Shown piece after piece: positions 1-10,350 of a stretch of 64,000 nt of DNA. Positions within the stretch are counted from its first letter, which is position 1, and every line of letters begins with the position of its first letter. The translations under genes were made by a program, and so were the position numbers. This DNA comes from Nemertoderma westbladi (Eukaryota; Xenacoelomorpha; Nemertodermatida; Nemertodermatidae). Location: positions 1 through 64,000 of the forward strand of contig JAUCBJ010004513.1 of NCBI GenBank assembly GCA_032718475.1, in the 5' to 3' direction. Below the pieces are notes generated by a model. The model was not told the origin of the DNA. It saw only the letters and a program-made list of their open reading frames with translations, and made no database searches.

Positions 1-59
1 CTACCTATGTAAATCTATGAAAATAATTAATACCGGTACCTACATACGTACGCTCTAAA

Positions 60-624
60 TGTGACGGGATCCGAGAATCCCGATTTATCCGGTGTCTTAT
101 CTACGCGTCCCCGCCGTGTGTGTGTGAAAAAAGAGTTCTGGAGTTGTTGAATGATCCGTATGTATATATATATATAATATATAATGGAATAAAGTATAAG
201 CACAGTTCAGATGATAATGCATAAAGTACCGGTAAATAGCTGAATGATGGTGTGGCAGTGAGACGGTGATAAGAGTTCCGGTACTGCCCTAACTAACTGA
301 CTTACTAAAGTGAATGAATGACACAATAATGGTAATATATATTGCACTGGTTGGCCGTATTACGTTACTCAGTGGATGCCTTCCCCCCATTGGCTAATAA
401 CTCATTTCTCGCCCTCCCATCTCTCTGGGAGTGTTTCCCCCTGCTGCTATCACTCTCTCCCTCCCGGAGGTGTAACCTCTGACCCCCGCTGTGTGTGTGT
501 CCCTTTGGGGTTTGTCGCCCCGCTTATTGGGGTGATACGAGGTTGATTGGTAATCAACCTCGTACTCCCAATATTGCTTAAAGCCAACTTTGTGGGGTGG
601 TTAGTGGAATTGAATTCGCTAACA
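60..624 (-). repeat. BEL-1 3' LTR
   Basis: This is the left LTR, 3' in element orientation. It aligns with 9,554-10,098 over its whole length. It contains a 12-bp perfect stem (537-548 with 552-563). It also has a CCCC/GGGG stem-loop at 518-532, whose minus-strand loop reads AATAAG where the 5' LTR reads AATAAA, so the presumed poly(A) signal is mutated here. A TA-rich run lies at 160-185. Confidence 0.9.
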
Positions 625-814
625 CTCCCCCCCATGCTATCTTCCCGGTGAGAAGATAGCATCCACCTATAGTGCGCTACAATTCCGCTGGATCCCGATC
701 TACCATCGGGTGTGGGGTGGAGTTATTTTTCTTCGGAGCCGGCTTTCCAGGCCGCTCCCTATGGGTATGATATTGCTACCCCGTCTTGGTCAACTCTACT
801 ATCTTGACCAAGAC
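625..814 (-). promoter_or_regulatory. BEL-1 polypurine tract and three adjacent stem-loops
   Basis: On the minus strand GGGGGGGAG (625-633) directly precedes the TGTTAGC start of the 3' LTR, as expected for the plus-strand primer (PPT). Three perfect inverted repeats follow within 180 bp: 634-644 with 652-662 (11-bp arms), 694-699 with 705-710 (6-bp arms) and 783-793 with 804-814 (11-bp arms). The PPT assignment rests on position and composition. Any role of the hairpins is inference. Confidence 0.7.
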
Positions 815-1236
815 ATCTGGCGTCCCGTGTCGGGCCGATCGTGCGCTTCTCTCACACAGATTTTTGTTTCCCCAACACTCTCACCACTCCAACTCCGCTC
901 TATCCCTTACTCCAACTTCTCAACCGCTCCAACTCTTACTCCTCCCCCCCCCACACTCGAATTGCACTCCTCTCACTGTCCCTCATCCTGTCAAAAAATC
1001 TCCTCTCCATTCTCCCCCCGATTCCCATTCTCGCTTTCGTCCCTCACACACTCATCGGGCCCCACACATGAGCGCTCATGTTGGTGGGAGCCGTCCAAGT
1101 CCCGTCCTGTCGCCCTAGTCAATTAATCCCCAGTCCCAGTAGCTAATTGGAAAAGGTTGTGCTTGACTACGGTACATACTTTATAATATATATATGCGAG
1201 TTACTTATATAATTATTATAAGGCTATTATCATATA
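815..1236. other. Pyrimidine-rich 3' noncoding part of BEL-1
   Basis: Strongly pyrimidine-rich on the plus strand, especially 860-1,060, hence purine-rich in the element RNA. Short open frames here are compositional. It turns AT-rich at 1,165-1,236. I see no gene. Confidence 0.5.
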
Positions 1237-1476
1237 TTATATTATATGTTCGTCTACATAACGCGCCTCATTCTCTCTCGGCCTTTCTCCCCTGGCGACT
1301 TCTTCCAGTCGCTTCTCCCCAAATCTATCCGCTTCCAACTTCTCCCACGTGATATGTGTATCCACCTCCCTGTCTACTAGATGCCGGCTGTTGTATTACA
1401 CCGACTCGCCCTTCAGCCCCAGGTGGTCTACCAGACCCTCGAAGGCCATCTTGAAGGCTTTTCTGTAGTTCGGAGG
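1237..1476 (-). pseudogene. Possible small accessory reading frame of BEL-1, broken
   Basis: Read on the minus strand from 1,476 to 1,237, this gives about 80 codons interrupted by one TAA near 1,399. It ends in TAA at 1,237-1,239. The translation looks protein-like, highly charged and helix-prone (stretches such as NYRKAFKMAFEGLVDHLGL and WEKLEADRFGEKRLEEV), unlike the low-complexity sequence on either side. It lies between the 3' tandem repeat and the 3' LTR, downstream of pol, where some LTR elements carry an extra gene. I do not recognise a family and saw no clear counterpart in the part of BEL-3 that is visible. It could also be captured host sequence. Confidence 0.35.
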
Positions 1477-1599
1477 TGATCCTAATATTCTTGATTTTTA
1501 TTTTGTTTTGTGCTATTGCCCTATCTATCTTTCTGGCTACTACTTCTATGGTATATTGTGCTCTCTAGTCTCTTACTATATACTATATCTTATACATAT

Positions 1600-2190
1600 C
1601 CTCCTACCACTAATTCTTGCTACTAACGGTACTCTACGTACCCTCTTACTAACTAGTTCTACAACTAACTACTACTCTTACTAACCGGTACTACGTACCC
1701 TCTTACTAACTAGCTCTACAACTAACTACTACTCTTACTAACCTGTACTACGTACCCTCTTACTAACTTCCAACTCTCACTAACTCTTACTAACCGGTAC
1801 TACGTACCCTCTTACTAACCTCTAACTCCCACTAACTCCTACTAACTCGGTACTACGTACCCTCTTACTAACCTCTAACTCCCACCAACTCCTACTAACC
1901 GGTACTATGTACCCTCTTACTAACCTCTAACTCCCACCAACTCCTACTAACCGGTACTACGTACCCTCTTACTAACTCTCTCCAACTAACTCCCACTAAC
2001 CGGTACTACGTACCCTCTTACTAACCTCTAACTCTCCCAACTATCGGTACTACGTACCCTCTTACTAACTTCTAACTTAACTAACTAGCGGTACTACGTA
2101 CCCTCCTACTACTTAACTAACTAGCGGTACTACGTACCCTCCTACTACTAACTAACTAGCGGTACTACGTACCCTCTTACTACTAACTTC
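1600..2190. repeat. BEL-1 3' tandem repeat with GGTAC-TAC-GTACC palindromes
   Basis: About ten imperfect copies of a roughly 35-70-bp unit built from 'ctaactcctactaaccggtactacgtaccctcttac'-type blocks. Each unit holds the small inverted repeat ggtac-tac-gtacc. The same repeat in the opposite orientation occurs at 63,290-63,830 in BEL-3, so it belongs to this element family and is not a chance local expansion. It lies just downstream of the pol stop codon. Confidence 0.85.
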
Positions 2191-2318
2191 TATCTGCCTA
2201 CTTACTGCGTACCTATTATGTACTATTATTTTTTTTATTTTTATTGTTTTTTGTGTGTGGGAAGGGCGTCTCGCCCTCCATCCCACCCCCCTCAGTCCAA
2301 TACTTGGACGACTAAACT

Positions 2319-2680
2319 CTACTCAACTAAGGTGCTCCCTCTAACCCAGCACTTCCCTACAGCCCTCCTGTAGGTCTTCCTATCTTTCGCTCCTATCTTG
2401 CCACCTATCCGCACTTCTACCGATCGGACTCTTCCGTCCTCATCGGAGTAAGTGCCCACAACCCTCGCCAACCGCCACTGGTTGTTGATGATGGTATCGT
2501 CCGTGACGATCACCAGATCACCCTCCTTTAACTCTCTGTTTGTGTTTCTCCATTTGCTCCTCCTATGAAGCGTGGGTAGATATTCCTCGACCCACCTCCT
2601 CCAATACTCTGCGCTTATCGCCTTTGCGACTTTCCAACTCTGGCGGGAGTGTATGTCGTCTGGGTCTACACAGGCATGTC
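2319..2680 (-). pseudogene. pol: BEL-1 pol C-terminal domain (DUF5641-like), frameshifted
   Basis: The minus strand encodes the region that follows integrase in BEL/Pao polyproteins. A W-rich segment (YWRRWVEEYLPTLHRRSKW) is followed by 'LKEGDLVIVTDD' and 'WRLARVVGTYSDEDGRVRSVEVR', the usual DUF5641 layout. It is out of frame with the integrase reading frame, which hits a stop at 2,666. A small indel near 2,670 accounts for this. The frame ends at TAG around 2,319. Family recognition is from established knowledge of BEL/Pao pol. Loss of function is seen directly. Confidence 0.8.
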
Positions 2681-4129
2681 GATGGTTGCTGGCCTTTCCA
2701 TTAGAAAATGACTGGGCGTCAGCACATCTAATGACTCAGGGTCATCATTTTCTGGATATAGCGGTCTGCTATTAATGATACCCTCACACTTTGCTAGTAC
2801 CGTCCTTAGGACGTCCTCTGTAACCATGTGGGTGTTCATCAACTTCGTCATTAGACGCTTTGAACTACCCACGAGTCTCTCGACGCATCCTAGAGTATGC
2901 GGAGCATACGGCGTCCTGCTCTCCCACTTCACCTGTCGTCTTCTCATGGCTGCCCTGACTTCCTCCCCTTCCAGGATATCCAAGGCCTCTGCCATCTCGT
3001 TCTCCGCCCCCACAAAGTTGGTTCCGTTGTCAGAATATATTACTGTGATCGTCCCACCTTTGCGGTCTCTTATCGACTTATGGGAGTCCCAGATAATCTG
3101 GTGGACTATCGGCGATCCATTAGGGATGATGATGGGCTTTGGTGGGATGACAATACTGTTGTTGTTCAACACCCTAGAGTTCATTACTAGGATCCTGTCA
3201 TCATTGAGTTGTGGTGACAGCGCGATCAGCTCACTGTCCCGTCGGAGATGCTGTTGTTTACCGACGCGTTCCACCATGTCGCTGTAGTTCTTCCTCTGTT
3301 CGTAGCGGATGACTGCCTTGGCCGCTCCCTCCAGATCGATGGTTGTTCTAATTTTTACGTCTTTTCCGACTCCCTTGAGGAAATCCCCGAAGGCTCTCCA
3401 GTACGCCACTAACTTCTTGGTTTTGTACCAACTAGAGCTGTAGCTAAGGAGTTTGTCCGTTGGGTTATCGCACTGTTCTTCCGGTTTTGGTTGCACGTCC
3501 CTTATCTCCCTCACCATCTGGCTGTATATCTCTTCACCCTCTGAATCTCCTTCCTCTTCCTCTAATGTTACTTCTCCTGAGCCCGGGTCCACCTTTTTCA
3601 TTGGCGGCCAGGCTGTTTTATCGTTCAGAAATTGCGGCCCATGCTGCCACAATACTTCCTTCTTCAAGAAAGTGTGGCGTGCCACGCCCCTCGATAACAA
3701 GTCCGCTGGGTTCTCGTCTGTTGGGCAGTAGTGCCACCTTTCTATTTCTGTAGTTACCCTTATTTCGTCCACCCTATTTACGACAAATATAGGGTATCTC
3801 ATCCTTTCGTTATGTAGCCAACCAAGCACTACCATGGAATCCGTCCAGTAGTGTGTCTCCACTATGTTGGGAATAGCGTCCATTAAGTAGGCTGTGGCCC
3901 TAACTCCTAACCTCGCAGCTGTTAACTCGAGTTTCGGAACCGATGCTGAATCTGGTGGCGTCGACTTTGCCTTGCTGAACGCGAGTCTGGGCTTGTGAGC
4001 TCCCTCTCGTTGTACTAAGTAGAGTGCCGCTCCGTATGCCTCTAATGACGCATCGGAGAACATGTGCAGATCCAGATTCGTCATGTCCCCATCCGGGAAA
4101 TATACGCGTGGCATGCTGTATGTTCCCAT
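2666..4129 (-). pseudogene. pol: BEL-1 pol: RNase H and integrase, integrase internally deleted
   Basis: 487 codons in the same frame as the RT upstream, separated from it by a TAG at 4,130-4,132. The N-terminal third is the RNase H-like region (FSDASLEAYGAALY, later WTDSMVVLGWL and NPADLLSRG). The C-terminal third is integrase: SDNGTNFVG carries the second catalytic Asp, and the Glu region is CVERLVGSSKRL. The zinc-binding HHCC module and the first catalytic Asp are missing. Residues HQIIWDSHK run straight into the sequence before SDNG (around 3,060-3,080), which indicates an in-frame deletion of roughly 120-150 codons by comparison with BEL-2 in this window. This copy could not encode working integrase. 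Confidence 0.88.
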
Positions 4130-5101
4130 CTAATCTAAACTCTCTGTCCACTTACTCCATGGTTTGCTGATCTCTTCCGGGACCTCTGTGTCCCAATCCT
4201 CCTTGAGTTTGTATACTTTCTTGAGTATCTGTTTCCCCGTGACTAGTAATGGGGATGCTAGGCCTAGGGGATCGTATATCCTTGCTATGTACGACACATA
4301 GCCCCTCTTTGTGTGGATGTCTGCGCCCTCCTGGCTCAACTGGTACTTCAGTTCATCTGTCTCTCGGTTCCACACGATCCCTAATGCCTTCTGTTGGGAC
4401 TCCACCCTTTTGTTTGCCATGTCCTGCCCCTTGGCTGTCGTGGGGTTATCCATGGTTGATTCTGGCCTCCTGTCCTCTATGGCCTTCATGAACTCTTGCG
4501 AGCTGGATTGGAACTTGGTTAGGTTGAACCCGGATCCTTTTAGGATGTCGCGAACCTCGCGCCCGGTATCCAGTAGTTCCTTAACCGTATTTCCAGACTC
4601 CATCCCATCGTCTACATAGAAGCCACGTCGAATCATATCGACGGCTTTGGCGCTATATTTATTCTCCTTTCCCTCTATTGTGTCTCTTACGGCCACAGTC
4701 GTCGTAAATGAAGACGACTTGGCTCCCATATTCTGTACTACCATCTTGTACATCAGTATTGTCGACGGTTCCTCGTCGCCGTTGTACCATAAGAAGCGTT
4801 GGCTGTCGCTATCCTCTTCCGTTACACGGACTTGGTTGAACATGCCTTCGATGTCGCAGGTGAAGGCGTGTTTCCTATTCCTGAATCTGAGTAGGACCTC
4901 GATCCCTGAGTTGTAGATATTGGGACCCTCCAGCAGATAATCATTTAGGCATTTGCCGTTGGTTTTAGCCGATGTGTCAAGTACCATCCGCAGTTTACCT
5001 TTCTTCGGGTCTAGAGCCACGTGGAGTGGCAGGTAATAGGTCCTGTCCGTGTTTGGTTCGTCGACCGGTAACTCCACGGCCCATCCTTTCTCGACATACT
5101 A
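4130..5101 (-). pseudogene. pol: BEL-1 pol: reverse transcriptase
   Basis: Minus-strand frame continuous with the protease segment upstream except for a TAG at 5,099-5,101, and ending in another TAG at 4,130-4,132. It holds the BEL/Pao RT: a 'RMVLDTSAK' block, 'DIEGMFNQV' with the first catalytic Asp, and the YVDD catalytic box near 4,610, followed by the Peptidase_A17-associated segment ('YDPLGLASPLL'). The two stops are single-base changes; the first corresponds to CAG in the expected reading. Apart from these stops the RT core looks intact. Confidence 0.9.
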
Positions 5102-7373
5102 CCTGATCATTTTATGAATGTACTCATTCTTTTCGGGGCTCCGTTTTAGGGTCTGCTTCAACTTACGAAGCCTCGTGAGTACCATTCCTATATTGTCGGG
5201 CAGCGGTAGCTTCGGTAGCTTCCATACCATCCCTATGGTATACCGCCCCTCGTCGCATCTTATCAACTCCTTTACGCTCTGTAGAGCCTGTTTATCTTCT
5301 ACCGAGGTTCTGACCCCGGTCTCTTTTAATCCCTCAAAATCCTGCCTGAGCAGTCTCCTGAGCTGCTCCTCCGCTCTCTCATCTCCCATCTCTCGCATAG
5401 TTCCCGCGAACATGCACCCTGATGTCTCCAACATCCTAAATGGTATCTTGCTCTTAATTGGGCCGCTCAGCGTCCACCCGAATGGTGTTAAAATCGCCAC
5501 CGGGTCACACTGCCTGTCTTCGCCGAAGACCGTTCGCATTCTCTCGTGGGCCGTCGGGCAGTCCATTCCTACTATGATGGATACCTTCCTAACTTCCACC
5601 TCTGGGATTGAGAAATCGATACTGTCCAGGAATTTATATTGTTCGACCTCGATGTTGGTTGGCCGCCTGGCATTGATATTTATCGACTCTATCACCTGGA
5701 TGGGGTCGATGGTCGCCCCATAGTCGCATCCCGGTGCTATCGCTGCTATCGCGCACCGTCCGGTCCTCATCTCCAGGATTTCATCTTTGCTGGAGATGGT
5801 TGTTACCGCCATTCTGCTAGGCCTCGTTCTCAATCCTATCTCTTCGGCCACCCAATTCTCGACTAAGGTGAAGGCTGCTCCACTGTCGACCAGCATCAGT
5901 GTGGTCACTGATCGATTGCCTTCCCCAATCACTCGCACTGGTACTACCCCGAGTAGTACCATTCCTCTTTTCTTTGCCCCTACGGTGCTCGTTGCCATCG
6001 TCTGCCCTTTGCCCTGACTGAACTTAATTGGCGTTTCTTCGCATTGGTCGGCTCTGTGTCCACCCATCACACATCGAGAACAAATTTCATATCTCCTCGT
6101 GTATTCTACCTGATCTTCCCTGGGTAGCGCTTGCCAATACCTGCAGTTCATGGTCTGATGAAGTGCATTTGTATGTAATTGGCATTTGTTCTTTGGGTTA
6201 TAGCCATCCTTATACAGTGCGCTGCATATCGCACTTGCATTCGTACCTAAGTCCCTACTGTTCTTATTACTTGGGTTCGGCCTACTGGGCATGTTAGGGT
6301 TGTGTTTATTTGTGTTGTTATTTTTCCCCTGTCTGCTCCATGATGTGGTCTTACCCCCGGCTACTTGTGGACTAGCAGTCCCCTGCGTTGCCGCGTACGG
6401 CAGTGACTGTCTGAGCTTTGGCAATGCGTTCGACGCGTTGTGTTCTGGTTTCGGTCTGTGGTAATCAGTCTTTGGTCCCTTTCCCAGGCTATCCTCACTA
6501 TAGACTGGGTCCGTTATTAATTCGGCTTCGTAGTTCAAGAAGCTCGACATTTCTTCTAAACCCGGTTCCGCACCCTTCCTTTCTTGAGTGGAGAACGCGA
6601 TTTTCCTCCACTTATTGCGCAGCCATATCGGTAGTGCCTGTGCTATCGTGGTGATGTTATTGGATGCGTTAAGTTCGTATGGCGCGTCCAGCGTTTTTAA
6701 CACGATAAGCACTTTCTCGACTTTGTTCGCAAATGTCTTTATGCTAACGGGGTTATCCTGTAGGCCACCCGATGTTATGCCTCTCAGGGTTTGCCGGATG
6801 ATCTTGGCCGGGTGCCCGTATTCCCTGTCTAGCGCCCGCCATGCCGTCGTGAAGCCGCCCTCGATGCCCTGATACTGCCTCACGATGTCGTATGCTGGGC
6901 CTCCTGTATACACTTGCAGATACTTTAGGCTACTCCGCCTGTGTCAGGTTCTTCGTCAATATTTCATTGCTGTACATGCGCCGAAACTGCAGGTATTCTT
7001 CCGGCCTACTTCCATCGAATTTAAATGGCTCTACAGGTGGCAGTTCGATCCTGGTCTTTAAGGCATCGATTAATGTAGCCATTCCCATTGCCTGTGCCTC
7101 CAATGGGTTCGATGGATGCTGTACAGATTCTGCCGTTGGGTGCGGTCCGTTCGTCCTATTTGCTGCCCCTCTCTGTGTTGGGTATGTCATAGGGGGTAGC
7201 GGCCCCCTCCATATCTCGGTGTCGCATGACCTGTTCTCGTCCAAGGGGTTCGATGTTCTTGTTACTGTTGGAGTATATTGTTGATATTGTGATGGGGGAA
7301 TGTCACCCTGTCCCCCCCCCCCACCGGTATGTTTGATACTGGGGTTGATGTTAATATATTGGGGCCCATGCAC
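5099..7373 (-). pseudogene. gag-pol: BEL-1 second frame: capsid-like DUF1759, zinc knuckle, aspartic protease
   Basis: This frame starts inside the end of the first frame (overlap 7,262-7,373) and runs toward RT. In order: a P-rich leader; the DUF1759-type capsid segment ('FKFDGSRPEEYLQFRRMY', about 7,020-6,960, continuing as 'YTGGPAYDIVRQYQG'); a CCHC-like knuckle (CSRCVMGGHRADQC, about 6,075-6,034); and a DUF1758-type retroviral-like protease with the DSG active site (VDSGAAFTLVENW, about 5,893-5,855). A one-base insertion near 6,928 breaks the capsid segment: BEL-3 reads through the same position. Downstream it stays in frame with RT until TAG at 5,099. Lack of a strong ATG, together with the conserved overlap, suggests expression by frameshifting from the upstream frame. 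Confidence 0.86.
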
Positions 7374-9486
7374 CTATCCGCAATAATTCTCCCCTCCCCT
7401 GGATATATATTATGCCCTTGCATGCTGTAGTCATACTGCTGTGCTGGTACCGGTATAGGCCTATCTACTTCTGGCCTACCTGCCGGTATGTATTCCGCGA
7501 CTTCCGGGTTTAATCCCGTTGTCCGCGCTATCCTATCGCCTACATTATCTCTCCCAGCATGGCCTATGGTATGTGCAGTAAGGCCTACAGTATGTCCTGC
7601 AGTCTGTATGTGTCGCTCGGGATCGAAGTTTAATCTTCTCGAATAATCCTCCCCGCAGCTACCGTACTCTCGATCGCTAGGTAGATCCCGTCGGGAAGTT
7701 TCTCTTCGACCCCCTCTACTGTTCTCCAGGCCTACCAGGCCCTCATTTGCCGGGCTATGCACGTCCGTCACGCTCATATTAATAGCACCATTATCAGTAT
7801 TATTTGTTAAATCGATTAAATCCTCCAGATCAATTAAATTATTTTGCACACCTAAATCAGAAACGGCATTATTTTGTTCGTTCGAAATAAGATTATTTGA
7901 ATTATTTTGTAAATTCGAATTTAGATTTAAATTATTTGAATTATTTTGTGTAATTATATTATTTGAATTATTTTGTATGTTCGGGTTTAGACTATTATTT
8001 AAATTATTTCCTACATTTATATTAGAATCGTTCGGATTTAAATTACTACTGTTGGGCAAAATACTATTTCCTGCAATGAAAGTTTGGTTAGAATTATCCA
8101 ATACGGTACTATTAATATTAGCGTTCTCTACTGTATTATTATTACCCCCCCCCCCCCCGCCTGTACGGTCGCACCAGTCTCGGGTCTGTCGTGCGGTCCC
8201 TGTAAGTGGGGTATTAATAAATGTTTCCACAGCCCTTGGCTCCTCGTAAATACTCGAGCCAGTCTCGCTCTCTGACAATCCCACCTGCGCTAGTTCCAGT
8301 CTGCGCTTCTGTTTGGCTTGATATTGCATAAGCCCCCTCAACTGGGCGTGCATATTATCCCGCACACGCTTCCCCGTTATCTCTCTCTCTAAATCCTCCC
8401 GCGTACTCTGATCGACTAACTCGGCCTCTCTCGCAACTCTCTTCAGTTGTCTCGCCTCGCGCTCCCTTCGCTCACTTTGCTCCCTCGCCTCACGCTCTTT
8501 GCGTTCACTCTCCTGCTCCATCCTTTCCCTCCTTCCCATTTCCTCATACTCCTTAAAGCTTCTCGCAACTTTCTCGGCCCTCTCTCTGTTCTCTCTAACC
8601 AGTTCTTTCTCCTTCTCTAGCAACACACTCCCTTCCTCTAGCTGTCTCTCTAATTCTCTCTGGTCTAGCGCCGCCAGCTCGAGTTGGCACGCCAGATCTA
8701 TTTCTCGCACCCGTCTTTCTTTTGCGGAGGATGTAGCAGACTTATCGGTTACGACGGACTCCCGTTGCCTTCCTGTCCTACTAACTTTCCCCCGCCTCCC
8801 GGAATTTTCTCCGACCGACGAGACCGAATCCTCGGGGTTAACCTCGGATTCGCTCTCCTGCGGTCTCCTCCAACCCACCAATTTTACTCCCCGGGCATCG
8901 ACTAAGTATGGCCCTACGTACACTACGCTAGGTTCCATACCCCTACATTCCCATAGTTCAAACAGATCGCTGGCAACCCCTCTCGCTCTCTCATCGGCTA
9001 GTTCTCCCTGCCCAAAGCGCACTAAGTAATCAAAATGTTGTTCGACTCGCCTAGCCGCTTCTTTAACTTCACCTCGTCTATCTTGGCCCCTCCTTTGGCT
9101 TCTCTTAGCTGTTTCCGGGTCGCGGCGTAGGTTCGTCGGAGCCGGTCGCTGACCCTGACGTCCTCGTCGCCGACGTCTCCTCCATCCCTCCGTGTCCGGC
9201 GTCATACCGGCGGCCCCACCGTCGCCATTCCGGTGGGCCGTCCGTCGCCCTCGGCCTGTGGCTGGCCGGCGACTTCGGCACGTCGACCGCCGCTGTGTGT
9301 CGACGCGTCCCTCTCCTCTCCCGACTCGTCCTCTCATTGTAGACGGCCCCCTTTCGTTTGGGTTCCCGGGTCGTCCCTGATCGACGGCTCCGGCGTCGTG
9401 GGTCGGTACCGTCGTGTCGCGGCCTCACGGATCGTTAGGTCGCCGTCCGGGGTCCGCGGCGGTGTCGTTTCTCCTTCTCGACTCAT
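7262..9486 (-). pseudogene. gag: BEL-1 first frame: Gag-like N-terminal protein with coiled coil and Asn-rich tail
   Basis: The likely start is the ATG at 9,486 (MSREGETTPPRTP), matching the start of BEL-3 at 55,397. That frame is cut by a TGA at 9,334-9,336, while another frame is open from 9,337 to 7,262. Alignment with BEL-3 shows a one-base deletion near 9,030, so the first ~110 codons of the long open frame are out of register. Beyond this the protein has a conserved block (YLVRFGQGELADERARG), a long E/R/K-rich coiled-coil-like stretch (about 8,750-8,330), a short polyglycine run (about 8,147-8,163), an Asn-rich region of NNSN-type repeats (about 8,150-7,790) and a conserved tail near the frame overlap. 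It is an unusual, long N-terminal extension for a BEL Gag. Confidence 0.8.
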
Positions 9487-9553
9487 CTTTATCTGGCTGA
9501 CAGTTAGAGTTTGGGTTCTAATCGCTTAGGGCAGCAGTAAGGGATCTAATCAC

Positions 9554-10098
9554 TGTGACGGGATCCGAAAATCCCGGTTTATCCGGTGTCTAATCTACGC
9601 GTCCCCGCCGTGTGTATGTGAAAAGAGTTCTGGGTTGTTGAATAACTCTGACTATTGTTGATATATATAAGATAGAATATAAGCATAAAGTGAATAAAGT
9701 ACCGGTATAATGGCTGAATATTGATGTACAGACGGAGATGGTGATTAGAGTTCCGGTACTACCCTAACTAACTGACTTACTGAAGTGAATAAATTGGCAC
9801 AACAAATGATAATATATATTGCACTGGTTGGCCGCATTACGTTACTCAGTTGATGCCTTCCCCCCATTGGCTAATAACTCACTTCTCGCCTCCCATCTCT
9901 CAGGGAGTGTTTTCCCTCCCCACTGCTGTTATTCTCTCTCTCGGAGGTATAACCTCTGACCCCCTTTGTGTGTTCCCTTTGGGGTTTGTCGCCCCGTTTA
10001 TTGGGGTGACACGAGGTTGATTGGTAACCAACCTCGTGCTCCCAATATTGCTTAAAGCCAACTTTGTGGGGTGGTTAGTGGAATTGAATTCGCTAACA
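9554..10098 (-). repeat. BEL-1 5' LTR
   Basis: This is the right LTR, 5' in element orientation, matching 60-624. On the minus strand AATAAA sits in the loop of a CCCC/GGGG stem (9,992-10,006), a layout like poly(A) hairpins of other retroelements. The adjoining GAGGTTG...CAACCTC stem (about 10,012-10,036) is kept despite sequence change between the LTRs. The leader to the first ATG is about 68 nt. Confidence 0.9.
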
Positions 10099-10103
10099 CT
10101 AAA

Positions 10104-10350
10104 TATTATGTATTGTTGATTTATATTTCAAACTACCTTGATAAAGAGCCTAGAGCTGGAAATCGATCGGATTAGAAAATAAACCACTATTTAGTTCACT
10201 AGGGGAGTCCGCAGCGTTTAACTCATAAAAAAAATAAATTAACTAACTAACTAGCAGTACATTCGAGAACAATGTTCACTCTCAACATGCCTTGAGATGT
10301 GCATGAGATAAAATATAATTCGCAGGACGCCCCAGAATTCTTTAGTCCCG
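10104..10350. other. Unannotated flank right of BEL-1
   Basis: AT-rich single-copy-looking sequence between the target-site duplication of BEL-1 and the first minisatellite. I see no gene or repeat. Confidence 0.5.

Larger units (their letters stand above)
60..10098 (-). mobile_element. BEL-1: full-length BEL/Pao LTR retrotransposon, coding degenerate
   Basis: Two direct LTRs (60-624 and 9,554-10,098) begin TG and end CA. They enclose, on the minus strand, Gag-like, aspartic protease, reverse transcriptase, RNase H and integrase coding in BEL/Pao order. The 5-bp sequence CTAAA flanks both sides (55-59 and 10,099-10,103), the expected target-site duplication. A purine tract at 625-633 (minus strand) abuts the 3' LTR. 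The coding is broken by at least two in-frame TAG codons, frameshifts near 6,928 and 2,670, N-terminal lesions and an internal integrase deletion, so the copy is not autonomous. The LTRs differ in length (565 and 545 bp) and by many substitutions, so insertion is not recent. No convincing tRNA primer site starting TGG follows the 5' LTR. Confidence 0.93.

Noticed and set aside
710-1126. Plus-strand open frames of 76-138 codons near the BEL-1 3' LTR
   Set aside because: Ser/Pro/Leu-rich translations of a pyrimidine-rich strand, opposite to the element's sense.
9530-9553. tRNA primer-binding site after the BEL-1 5' LTR
   Set aside because: The sequence next to the LTR (GTGATTAGATCCC) lacks the TGG expected from a tRNA 3' CCA, and BEL-2 and BEL-3 show different sequences at the equivalent place. 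No tRNA match could be made by eye.
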